From positions 124,001 to 188,000 of the forward strand of contig JAUIRK010000242.1 of NCBI GenBank assembly GCA_030549495.1: 64,000 bases of DNA, given 5' to 3'. A program made the translations under genes and the position numbers. Positions 46,093 through 57,300 of the stretch are shown here, piece by piece. The notes below the pieces were generated by a model. The model did no database searches. It saw only the letters and a list, made by a program, of their open reading frames with translations, and was not told where the DNA came from. This DNA comes from Nectonema munidae (Eukaryota > Nematomorpha > Nectonematoida > Nectonematidae). Positions within the stretch are counted from its first letter, which is position 1, and each line of letters starts with the position of its first letter.

Positions 46093-46219
46093 CTCTTTGG
46101 TGACCAGAAAAATCAGACGATATTTATTAAAAAGCAGAAGATTCATATACAAAACTATTTGAAAACAGACGACGGTAAAATCCTTTATGTATCATATATG
46201 ATACACTGGTCACGAAAGG
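46093..46219 (+). mobile_element. piggyBac-type MITE, diverged copy D
   Basis: TTAA at 46089-46092 and CTAA at 46220-46223. Interior follows the GCAGACGA family (AATCAGACGATATTTATTAA, AAACAGACGACGG), but ends differ (CTCTTTGGTGACCA; inverted CCTTTCGTGACCA). At 46188-46205 it carries TGTATCATATATGATACA, a perfect 18-nt palindrome, in place of the GTTCC/GGAAC hairpin of other copies. Confidence 0.75.
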
Positions 46220-47138
46220 CTAAATGAAGAATAGTATATATGTTAATACCTTACCTGTAGCTTGTGATCTATTATAGAATGAAAATATTAAGAATATAAT
46301 AATTCTTCCTCCAAATTCAGACTCCAAAATATTGTAAGTGATACTGAATATGTTTTTCTAAATAATCAGGATTAATTTGAACTAGCTGGAAAAATTGAGA
46401 TTGATCTTGAAGAAGATATGCATATTAAATCTTCACAAAAACGAATAAGAATTAAAAACTTCGATTGGAAAAAACAGAAACTTTTCTCCTGAAATAGATG
46501 AAACATAATTTGGAACATGTTTATATCTTATATGCAAAAACAAAGATTTCCTACCTCTTATAGTTGATCAGACAAATCTTTATGCCAAGAGAGATAAAAA
46601 TGATCAAAAAAGTTTTGTCTAATGATGAAATCAAAGTTTTGCTGGAATTTTGATAATGTCACGTTATCATAGTATTGCTGAATAACACCATTTTTGGTCC
46701 ACCCAGGCGGATCATGGAGTTAATTTTTTTATACAAAAGTATGAGTAAAACCCAGTATTTTGAAATAAAATGTATTTACACTTTTCTGACAATCAATTTC
46801 TGACAAATCTTAAACTCTCCAAAATTGCTCCTTTATATGAAATTTTGAATAAAAATTTAATTCAGTTTGGAGTCTTTCTATTGGTGAGTCCATGGTGCCA
46901 TATTATGGACAACATTCTGCCAAACAATAGATTAGAGGCAAAGTTATACTCTTCGGATATAAAATATGGGCATATACAGCTAGCGTGCCCATATTCTTTT
47001 AAACTTTATCAAGGTAGAGAAGGAAATGACATAAAAAAAACCCCTTGGTAAAAGAGTGGTAAATGAATTGTTTCATTCGGCTCTCAAAGTGTCAACTCAT
47101 GAAAGGTATCAATTTTATTGCGATAATTTTTTACTTAA

Positions 47139-47269
47139 CCCATTTAAGACCAAGCAAAGCAGACGATATCTAAAAAAAACGCAGACGATTTATATTCAAA
47201 GTCATTGAAAAAAGCAGACGAAGATGAAATTACTTATGTTCCAAAATAGGAACATTGGTCGTAAATGGG
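47139..47269 (+). mobile_element. piggyBac-type MITE (GCAGACGA family), copy E1
   Basis: Flanked by TTAA at 47135-47138 and 47270-47273. Ends CCCATTTAAGACCAAG and, inverted, CCCATTTACGACCAATG. Three GCAGACGA motifs and the ATGTTCC AAAATA GGAACAT palindrome. Almost identical to copy E2, in the same orientation. Confidence 0.92.
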
Positions 47270-47273
47270 TTAA

Positions 47274-47438
47274 AGGATGGTGGTTTTTCCCTTAATTTTT
47301 TTTATTAAAATTTTCAGCAATATCATTAAACTTTTTGAACCAGCTCTAATTCTTGATATCACCGTTTTTTTCAATTTCGCCATCTCTTGTTAGAACATCA
47401 CCCAAATAACAAAACTCCTTTACTATTTCGAATTCATC
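47274..47438 (-). pseudogene. LINE RT fragment between two MITEs
   Basis: The minus strand reads DEFEIVKEFCYLGDVLTRDG, then EIEKNGDIKN. FCYLGDVLTRDG matches the YLG motif just after the RT domain of LINE ORF2. Only 165 bp, lying exactly between MITE copies E1 and E2. Confidence 0.6.
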
Positions 47439-47442
47439 TTAA

Positions 47443-47571
47443 CCCATTTAAGACCAAGCAAAGCAGACGATATCTAAAAAACGCAGACGATTTATATTCA
47501 AAGTCATTGAAAAAAGCAGACGAAGATGAAATTACTTATGTTCCAAAATAGGAACATTGGTCGTAAATGGG
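47443..47571 (+). mobile_element. piggyBac-type MITE (GCAGACGA family), copy E2
   Basis: TTAA at 47439-47442 and 47572-47575. Same orientation and nearly same sequence as E1, shorter by two A residues in an A run. Confidence 0.92.
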
Positions 47572-48449
47572 TTAAGACCTGCTTTTTCAATTGAAAGAAA
47601 AGAAGCTGAGTGAACTTAGAGAAACTAGGACTGCTGAAGAGTGTCAGTTTTTCACTTGATGATAAAATGTTGAAGAAAAAAGATCTGGGTATCAATGATT
47701 ATTGCTGTGATGTAGTGTATTTTTTTTCAAATGGAACGACAATTCAATTGTATGCTTGGCCAGTACCAGGTTAACAAATGCGCCATTGCACGTTGTTAAA
47801 AGAAGGAATAAAGGTGGACAAACCGGGGTAAAACAACCCCATACGATAACAATGAACAACAAAGGGATGGGAGGAGTTGATGTTGTGGTTAAGCTTCTTG
47901 AATCTTACAGGCGTGGTGTTCGTCGAAAAAATGGTTGGCCATTATTTACAAATGTGTTGAATTTGTCAATTGTTTCTGCATGGAAATTTTATTCATCATC
48001 AATAAAATAGATTCCAATATGTTTACTCTTGATTTTAGAAGAAAAATTGTTATATTTAAATTGGAAGAGAAAAAAACTGGAGTTCGCACTTGCGTTCGTC
48101 AAGGATATCGTTTTGAGTTGATGCTATTCGCTGCGATTCATACGATCATGTTTCAATAAAAACAAGTCAAGGAAGATGTAAAATTTGTATAAAAAAAGAC
48201 AATAAAATGTGCGCCAAATGGGAGACTTCACAATGAAAGGAGATCAAAATGTTTTGATATGATAAAAATAAATCTAATAAACTTTTTAAATTGTACGCTT
48301 TTTAACTTACCCTTAGCCTTTAGGGGGAACAAAGGAAAAATGGATTCTGAATTTTTTTCTTATAAAACTTTAAAGTTTTTTTTTCTTATATATAAAATTT
48401 GGATAATTTGTTAATGATATGGAGAACTTAAAAATCTTTAAACTTTATT

Positions 48450-48596
48450 TTATAGGTACTGTGGGATGCTTTCATCGAGGAGGCGCAATTTCGCCGCTTG
48501 TATCGAAATATGAGGAAAGTACGCTTGATGCGGGATTGAACCCAAGACCTTGAGTTATCGAAACCCAGTATCTAACCAACCGTAACTCACGCCCCT
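48450..48596 (-). mobile_element. tRNA-derived SINE, family 2, copy d
   Basis: Minus strand: GGGGCGTGAGTTACGGTTGG, TTCGATAACTCAAGGTCTTG, GGTTCAATCCC, then a body with GGCGAAATTGCGCC. Full-length match to the copy at 7515-7672. Confidence 0.8.
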
Positions 48597-50489
48597 ACCA
48601 AGCAAAAAATATTTATACATAACATTTCAATTATTTGTTTGATATTTACAGAAAAATTTGGCTCTGGAACAAATTTTGTTAGGAAAAAGGTTAATATATT
48701 CATTATAATTTTATAAATAACAATAAATATATTTTAGATTGTTTATAGATGGCGTTAAATATATTTATTGAAAAATAATCTTTATTTAATTATATTTTTC
48801 ATCAAAAATTACAAATAAAAGGAAATATTTTAAATGACATTATAAGACTCCAAATATGGCATTGGAGTGTATTCAGAGAATTTAGAATAATCGCCAGAAA
48901 GTTATTTCGTATTTCAAACATGCTTGCTTGAGTATGAATTTCCTATTAAGCCATATTTAAGAATATTGGAGTTAATGATTTATAGGAAATTATATTATAC
49001 TTTTATGTGTAACGAAATTCAATTAATGTAGAAGCGTTAACAATTTGCTATATCTTCCTTTCATTTGATTTTCAACTCAATCCAATCCATAAATGGAAGA
49101 AAGTTGCTTCACCTAAATGACAAACTTTTGGGATAGCATTTATTTCTCTTGTCTGCAGAAATTCAAAATTCTTTCAATTTTTTAAATTTCCTTTAATTCA
49201 ATATAGAATTGATGAGTGGGGTTAAATGATTTTAAATTGAATAAATTTTTTCACAGACACTTCCATTTCCTTTATATTATATATAAATTATATATTTTTT
49301 TCTCTTTATTTTTTTTATTCTTAAAATTTTCAAAAAAGAATTTAAGTATATTTTATTTCAAAAAAGCGAAAGATCCCTTTTTCTTGTCAATGAATAGGGA
49401 GTGTTTATATATAACTTCAAGGCGACGATAGTTATTCTATGGAACACTGCTATCTCATTGACCTTGAAAAGTTAAATAGCTTAATGAGAAGAGTCTTCTA
49501 TTTTCCACTTTACAAAAATAGATTCTTATGCTTTTTGATAAAATAAATCTTCTGAGTTATATTAAATATCGCCTGATTTTTATGATGTTTATTCAGTTAA
49601 CATGAAAATCTATAGTATACTCCCTTTTTACTTGTAAATTGGCATTTTAAAGCTGTAAATGGATCAAATTTGGGGTAATAAAAAACTAGAAAAAGACAAT
49701 TCAGAATTTGAAATGACCATTTAGAAGTAGAAATAATTTATCCAAATGGGGGCATTAGGATATTTAAGCTTTGCAATGGAACAACAATAATTTATTACCC
49801 AGTTTTAGCGTTTGATAAAGGATAAACTGGAAGGTTTGGATGCAAACATTTCAAATTCCTTCTCGTATATGCGCTACAATGTATATGCTATTTTATATGA
49901 TCTCTCTATATATATTATGTTTCATGAGAAGTGAGGCAATTATAGTTCTTCTTAATTACGCACTATATTTCACTCAATGAACACAATTTTAAATAATTGC
50001 AATACTTTTCTTTTCCAAGAAGTCAAGCAAAATTTGGATTCATTCATATATATATATATATATATGATTGAACGATGTGCTGCACATAATACAATATACT
50101 AGAATAAGGATAGTGTATTAATAAGTAGTATAGTAGGTATATAGTAAGGAAAGAAGGAGGAAAAATAATGAGATTTGTGGATTAGTTAAATCAAAATTTT
50201 TCTAATTAAATTTAATTATCGTCATTTTTAAGATGATCATCACGTTATATATAAATGCTGCTGCTGCTGCTGATAATGATGTGAATAAGATTCACTTTCT
50301 TTCAGCAGAGAAGAGTCAAGTATAGTAGGTAGTTATTTTTCTCTTTGTATTCTTGTTCTTTAAATGTATGTATAAATTAATAACCCTTTGAGATCGAATG
50401 CGATACCACTGTTCAAATAAAATAAAAATCATTTCCTCTAAGCTACATAAAATCTCCTTCAAAAAGAATGCCAAACATTATATATGTAT
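48597..50489. other. AT-rich non-coding stretch
   Basis: No gene. Holds a TA run at 50048-50065, a GCTGCT microsatellite at 50256-50270 and, at 50389-50470, a relative of the palindrome MITEs starting CCCTTTGAGATCG. Confidence 0.4.
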
Positions 50490-51705
50490 ATGATAACCAG
50501 GGCGAGGAAAAATTGACCCAAAAAATTAGAAAAAATTGACTTTTACTCAGAGAAAAAATTGACTTTATTGACTTTTTAAAGTTTCATTGAATCGAACAAC
50601 TATGAACACTTTAGAGAAAGTATTGAAAATTATTTCAAAGAATCCATGACTTTGTAATACAACAACATATAATTAATGACATTTTCTGATTTAAAATTCG
50701 ATCATTTTCTAGCAGTTTTTCCAGTTTAGAAAAAGATCTTTCTACTTCTAAAGTTAAAACTTGACAATTTTGTAATTTGGGATAAGTACTGCGAGAGATT
50801 TGAGAGTTTTCCATATTCATTATTTTATTGAATTCATTTTATTTGAATCTATTTTCAGGATAACTTTTAACGCTACATTCGTCTTAAATGAAATAATGTT
50901 GAAACAAGTAAAGACATCTTCAACTGAAAAAGTCTCTATGTTGACTTTTTCCGACTAAATCAATATTCTCTAATTATTATTGTTAGCAAGTTTTGACACA
51001 GATTTTCTTTTTTAACAATTTCTTGAAATTTGGCAATCAAATTCCATCATCTTCATCATTAATTTCTTCACTGCTGGAAGATTTTAATGAAAATATTTTG
51101 CTGCTTGCAACCAATTTGTTAATTTCATTACAATTGGAACAGAAGTGTTGCCGATAGGTTTGAAAAGAGAACGTCTTTTTCTATTACTAATTTTGAATGA
51201 TTTAATGCCGGTAATCTATAATTTTGCAGGATAACTTAACTTTTAAGGTAAACTTGTGTAAAAGATGTGAAAAACATGGAATGATAAAAAGTTTGGGAAT
51301 AAAATTCCCTAACTTCTGCAGCGGATATATAGTATGTAACCGCGTTTGTCAACAAAAAAAATTGTCTTACAAAAAACTTCTTCATGTTTAACCTCAGTCA
51401 CGCAAACTTTACAGTAAAACCTTTTATTAGATGAAAAAAAGCCCAACTATTGTGAAAGTGTTGATATAAAGAAGAAATCTTGTATGTATCGCTTATAACA
51501 ATTTTAGGCACATTGAATCAAAAAGTGTTAAATATAAAAATTGACTTTATTGACCTAAACTCGAAAAATTGACTTTAATTGACTTAAAAATTTGAAATTA
51601 GTTCAAAAATTTTTAGACTAAACAAGTAAAGATCTTCTTCAAAGAGTTTTTGCTAAACGGAAATAAAAGTTGACTTTATTGACTTTTACTCGCCCTGATG
51701 ATAAC
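50490..51705 (-). mobile_element. hAT transposon, 1.2 kb, with 8-bp target duplication
   Basis: Element body 50498-51697 (1200 bp). Termini CAGGGCGAGGAAAAATTGAC and, inverted, CAGGGCGAGTAAAAGTCAAT. ATGATAAC is perfectly duplicated at 50490-50497 and 51698-51705. Several TTGACTTTA/TTGACTTTT motifs lie inside both ends, as subterminal transposase-binding repeats do in hAT elements. The minus strand at 50635-50820 encodes STYPKLQNCQVLTLEVERSF and SKLEKLLENDRILNQKM, the hAT C-terminal dimerisation motif (family ERxFS and R-x-L). A possible N-terminal piece (SFKISNRKRRSLFKPIGNTS) is readable near 51150-51210. The rest is deleted or decayed, so it is non-autonomous. Confidence 0.9.
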
Positions 51706-53070
51706 TTTTTTTTACCTTTTCTTCTTTCTGATATTTAAGGAATTATTTATTTCAAATAAAAAAGTCAATTATTTGTTGTATACAGAATTTTCTTAATAAA
51801 AATATGAATTTTTGTTATAAAAGACTTATATATATAATATATAAACTACTTTTTTAACTAATAACATAAATATATGATTGAACTAGTTAAAACTGTAATA
51901 TAGAAGGGCGCTCAAAATTTGACCTTGAAAGTTATAATAAAAAAAATTACATTTAACTCATTTAATTTTTTGAAAATTAATCGTCTCATTATCATTTTAT
52001 GAGTTTTTAAATAACGTAAAAAAGCACACACATTTTAATCTATCAGCACAGATTTCCAATCAGAAATTGAAGGACTAAAAAATTGACTTTAAATTTGATT
52101 CTACCAAACATGCCATTTTTATTCAGAAATTTGTTAATTCTAATAAACCATGTAGAACATTATCATTACTTATTTCTAGATTATAGCTTATTTAATTGAC
52201 GTATAATATCTCTATTTCATTGAAGTGTTTCTATCCAATGAAATTGGTTTTTTATCGATGCACGGATAGTGCAACATTAATTTTGTTTTTTTAGCAGTAA
52301 TTCTTTCAATTATATTTTAAACAAAATATTAAAATCAATAATTTTAATTAAAAAATTTTAATTACATTCTCTCCAAAATTTTTTTTTTTGTAAATTTTAT
52401 AAATACCAAAAATTATGTGTAAAAAAAGAGAGACAAATAGAATTGAGGTTTGACATTTGGAAAACTTGGTGAAATAAGCATATAAAAGACTTTTGGGGCT
52501 AATTTTTAACGTCATAAACTTTATTCGCGTAAAAAAAGTTTCCAATAATATAATCAAAAATCAATATTGATCAAAAATGTACATTTTTAGAAGGGATGCA
52601 TTGAATTATGTATGTCTTTGATTCAAGGCTAATCCTCGCTGAGCATTGATGTTAAATTTAGACCGTATGAATAATGACAGCACTATATACTTCAAAATCA
52701 TTGATAATAATTATAATACTATAGAGTAGACATGATATGTAATTGCTCATATGCCTACTTTCTTATTTATTTATTTTATAATTAGTTATAGAGTTAATAT
52801 TTTTTGAAACAAAAGTCTTTTTTTATTATTATCCAAAAAGCTTTAAAAGTCTTTTTTGTTTTCTCTGTGTACACATATAATATATATATATATATGCTTG
52901 AATAAGTGTGGTAGCGAGATTTTTTGGAGGCCAGTCTCAAGATGACTGGTAAAAATACACCGACCCAAAATAAAGCATGCAAACTTTTTTACATACCCAT
53001 TTACAACCTAAAAGATTAGAGATGGAAAAATTAGCAACAAAAAATTTTGCAAATAGAGTTTGCTTTCAAT
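51706..53070. other. AT-rich non-coding stretch
   Basis: No coding sequence or named repeat supported; a TA run lies near 52880. Confidence 0.4.
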
Positions 53071-53670
53071 CGTGCTTATCAATCTTTCTCTTCAATCTGT
53101 ATTCATGTGAACTATGCGTGTCGGCGTTAGATTGGAGTGGTTTCTAGTTCAATGGTGCCTTCAAAGTCAGATTCGTGGGAGAATGGACCTAGTATACAGA
53201 AGGAGAGAGAGAGAGTTAATTTTACAGATTAATAATAATTCTAGCAAAATTTGGAAATTACAATTATATTATCAATTTAGATAAATCTTCCAACATATGA
53301 ATTCTCTCTTTTACAAATAACTAATTTGGAGATAAAGAGAACATATAGGATATAGAGATTTAGGAACTCTGATCGTAAACTTTTTTTAGATTTAGCCTCT
53401 TCTGAATTATTTTCTGGTTACGAGCTTGGCCTCCGGGCAATCTGTTTGGTTGAGTGGGAGATGTAAAGAATCAAAAATAATAGAAATTATGTGTCTTGTT
53501 TCCCAAAACAATGTGAGATGACGGACCGTATCGAAGCATCATAACACGCTTTGAAATCGTTGCTAGTGACGTGTGGGCGGAATAACGAAAAGCCCGTTTA
53601 ACAGAGAATGAATAAACGAGATAAGGTTGTAGCTGTTTTTTGTCAGTGATCGATTTGGGTAAAAAAGTGT
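53071..53670. other. GC-richer non-coding block
   Basis: Two less AT-rich pieces (53080-53215 and 53400-53650) without long frames; the second contains AGTGACGTGTGGGCGG. Might be regulatory. No gene recognised. Confidence 0.25.
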
Positions 53671-53734
53671 AGGTGGGTGTTTATGCTTTTACAGATTATA
53701 TTCTGCAATATATTCATTCAAACTTTTTTTCATT

Positions 53735-54365
53735 ATGGACCCTTTTCGAGCTGCTGAACATTTTTTGTGAACCCCTAAATTTTTTAAGTAAATATTTTTA
53801 TTTTTACAGATTTTTTTTAAGTAATTATCAAAAATATAAAAAATCACTATTTTTATAGTATATATTTCTAACTCTGTTTGTTTACCTATTAAAAATTAAT
53901 TAAATTTTATAAAATAAAATTTTTGAAGTCAAAAAAACAGAAACTTTTGTTCGAAAAAATGGGTTATTTAGTGTGAGTGTTGAAAATGAGAATCTTAAAT
54001 CTCCTCTATCAATAATATTTAATTGATTTTTTTTATGAATATGTAAATGAAGAAAATGACTGAACGCTTTAAATTTTTATTACTTTTAGTATCAAACATT
54101 ATTAAATTAAATATGAAGATGGGAAAGCGCTCACATATAACTTATTAAATAGTCACATATAACCTTTTGTCATAATTTTTTTTTATTTCACAACTTTTTC
54201 TCAACAAAATTAATTTTTTTAACATTCATATTTAATTTTTTTAATTTGACACTTGGCAAAATTTGGTTGATTCACAATTTGGTATTTCTTATATGGACCT
54301 CTCTAAAAATATTGTGGACCCTTTTAGGGGTTCACATAAACTATGTTGAGAAAAACTGTTGTAGA
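53735..54365. mobile_element. Possible hAT-type non-autonomous element
   Basis: The left part (CTGCTGAACATTTTTTGTGA, then ACCCCTAAA) is matched in inverse by the right part (TTTAGGGGTTCACATAAACT, then ATGTTGAG), a common hAT terminus type. Exact ends and target duplication were not resolved. The interior is AT-rich and non-coding. Confidence 0.5.
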
Positions 54366-57300
54366 GATTTGTGTGTCTGTGTTTGTGTATGAATCGAAAT
54401 ATTAAAGATTTTGATGAAAAAAGATTCTATATATTGGTAAGCTTAGCATGATTTTTTAGTTTAAAACGGAACAAGAATGCAGTAATAATGAGGTTCTAGG
54501 ACAAAAGGTTCCATTTGTCAATGATCATCACTGCTGTCTTCATGTATATATGAACGTTTTTAAGCTGATAATGTAGCACAACATCTAAACCCTTTAGGAC
54601 CAATAGGACACCAGCGTCCCATAAAATAAAAATAATCTGTTTAAATTTAAAAACGTATAAAGAAATAAGTAGAGTGCGGCATTTTAAACATTAATGGTCT
54701 AGTCTAGTGGACCCTTCACTGAAAGAAATTGGCCAACAGATAAAAATATTATCCTTTGTTAAAGTTGGTGTAGTTTTTGCATTTGAAATATTATAATTAT
54801 TATTTTTCTCAAAAACAAATATAAATTTTTGTTTTTTTTATAAAATCATTTCTTGGTTTTCAACTTTTTATTATTTGTTTTCCATGATTTAATATTTTTT
54901 TGATTTCTTCAATACCTGTCAAATAGTTTTTTTCTGTTTTTTTTTATAAAAAATGACGCACTTATTTACTTGCATAAAATATATAAGCACACACATGCAT
55001 ATTACCATCAAGATATACAGTGTATTTTGTTCCTTAAAACCTTTTTTTTATGCCATATGAAATTTTTTCAATTTTTCCTAACAATATAAATATTAAATTA
55101 TCGAATAGGATATATTTTTATGTAAAAAAGTAGGTTTTTTTTTTAAATTTTCAGTTTCCATTCAAAATAACCTGCTTGGGAAAATTTATTGGTTTTTACT
55201 TTATTGTAAAATTTGTTACATCTCAAATCAAAATAATTATTGTTTCTTCATTTTTAAAAAAATGGTTAAATTAAAATGTGGATTAATTTGAAATTAAATA
55301 ATGAAATTTAAAACATATGTTGACATTTCAAATGGTCAAACAAGAAAAAATCATGCTTAAAATATGATGGCTAAAATTTGTTTAAAAAACTACTCTATTT
55401 TTCCCAACCGGAATATTATAGAAATAATTTATAAGCAGGAAGGACATGAGAATTCCAGTTTAACATTGGAACTGTCTCTAGAGTCTAGACCCAATTGGGA
55501 TATATGGTAAACAGAGCCGCGGGTAAGGAATGAGATGAGTTTTTATTGTAAATAATACAATAAAATGTTAAATTCTTTATAGATATGTCCTCTAAAGAAG
55601 GCTTCACTGAGTTTTTAATGGGTACATATGGCATGTTTCAAATGCGTATTCCTCACATTTATTTTGGCTTTACATCTACATTTTTATAATCAAATTATTG
55701 GAAGAATTTAGAAAAATTTTTGTGACTTTTGACAAAAATATAAATTTGCAATAAATAAGAGGAAAAGTGTTTGCATTGATATCTTTAGGGTATGATCAAC
55801 ACGTGAAAAATTAACTCTTCCATTGGGAGTAGTAGTACGAACTCGTGCATTTGCATAAGCTTTTAAAAATTAATACTATTTTTAATGTTGATTATTTACT
55901 TAAATTTTAGTTTTAACAGTTATTCAGTTAGTTATTTTTTAGTTAATTGTTTATGTTGTTAGAAGTTAGCTATTTCGTAAGTTATTTACGTCAATCAATT
56001 GAAATGAACAAATCAGAAAGATTCTATATTATGCACTAACTTGATTCGTTTAATAATGGTAAAAACAGATAAAGTCTCTTTTCAATTGGCATAACAAAGA
56101 TGAAAGATACATATTTTAAGTAGATTAAATAGATATTCCTGCAAGCTGAGTTGAGTTTATCATTTCACTAATCGCTAGAGATAATATTCCATAAGCTTGT
56201 TGCAAGTCATGAAATGCATAAAAAGTGAGAATTAATGTTTTGTGGAATAATCTTTATTTTTTATCTTTTGCAATAGATAAACAGATTTAACTTGCATACA
56301 ACATCAAAACAAGACTCAACGTTTTCAAGAAAAGAATATTTCACGCAAAGAAACTCTCTCATTTGAACGCTTCTTCGCCAGAGAAAACGATTTTTACAAG
56401 TATAGTAAATTTCTTACTTCTGATACATTACATGCAAAGGTATTTCGTTGCGTCATGCAGCCTTCATAAAAACAGAAATAACTGCTCCCTCCATATTAGG
56501 AGTAGATTTGAAATTTTTTTAAAACAAACAAAAAATTTTTTTAATTTTTTTTAATTTTTTTTTTTTAAATAAAATACATTTGCTTATAAACCATTGAATT
56601 TGTACGTTTTTTTATCTGTTGGATGATCCATATCTCAATAGCTTCAAAGCATATTCTCTGCATGAAATAACGATATTAAAAATCGGAGAAGAAGAAGGCA
56701 GAAGAAGGTATATGGATAAAAATCATAGACTTTTTTATTTCAAGCAATTATAAAACGAATCCTATTTTCAAATATGTTATGATTTGTATAATTTTTGAAA
56801 AATCTTTTTTCTATGTAATTTTATTGAGCGTGGGAATATTTTTTTCATTTAAAATATAATGGGAAATGAACTTTATTTTAAATAAAATTGAGTATTCTAT
56901 GCGAAATGTCTTGAAGCAAGAAAATAATTCTTTATTGGAAATAAGTCAAATGTTGACATCTGATAACTACATACTTAAATTTAATCTTTTTTGGAACGAT
57001 TTTTGAAATCAGTCATCACTTAACATTTACTATTTTATACTTTTCAATTTTAATGTGTCTCTGAAAAATTTCTATTTAATTCAATACTTTTTCTCTAAAT
57101 TTTTATATTATAATTCCGCTTGGTTTAAATCCATGACTTAAATTTAGGCTTAATGTTTTTACCAGTTATGTTTAATCATAGAAGGTGTAGGAGAGGAGAT
57201 GATCTTTTGCAGCTTACAAATATATTCCCTTTATAGCATAATTCGGTATTGAATACTTCGGTTGAAAATAATTTGCTACAAGGACAATTCTCCACTGTCA

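Larger units (their letters stand above)
46380..48160 (+). pseudogene. piggyBac transposase remnant (copy 3), interrupted by a composite insertion
   Basis: Decayed plus-strand coding sequence in several frames. Recognisable blocks in order: LPLIVDQTNLYAKRDKND near 46550 (family eTNxYA), GILIMSRYHSIAE and HHFWST near 46650-46700, LHFSDNQFL, KIAPLYEILNKNL, then a degraded QLACPYSFKLYQGREG block, FYCDNFFT near 47110-47134 (second Asp), LLFQLKEKKLSELRETRT after 47576, FFKWNDNSIVCLAST near 47730, and MNNKGMGGVDVVVKLLESYR with the third Asp. VDVVVK carries the GGVD Asp. The segment 47139-47571 is a foreign insertion at a TTAA. Many stops and frame changes make it inactive. It is the most divergent of the three piggyBac lineages here. 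Confidence 0.8.
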
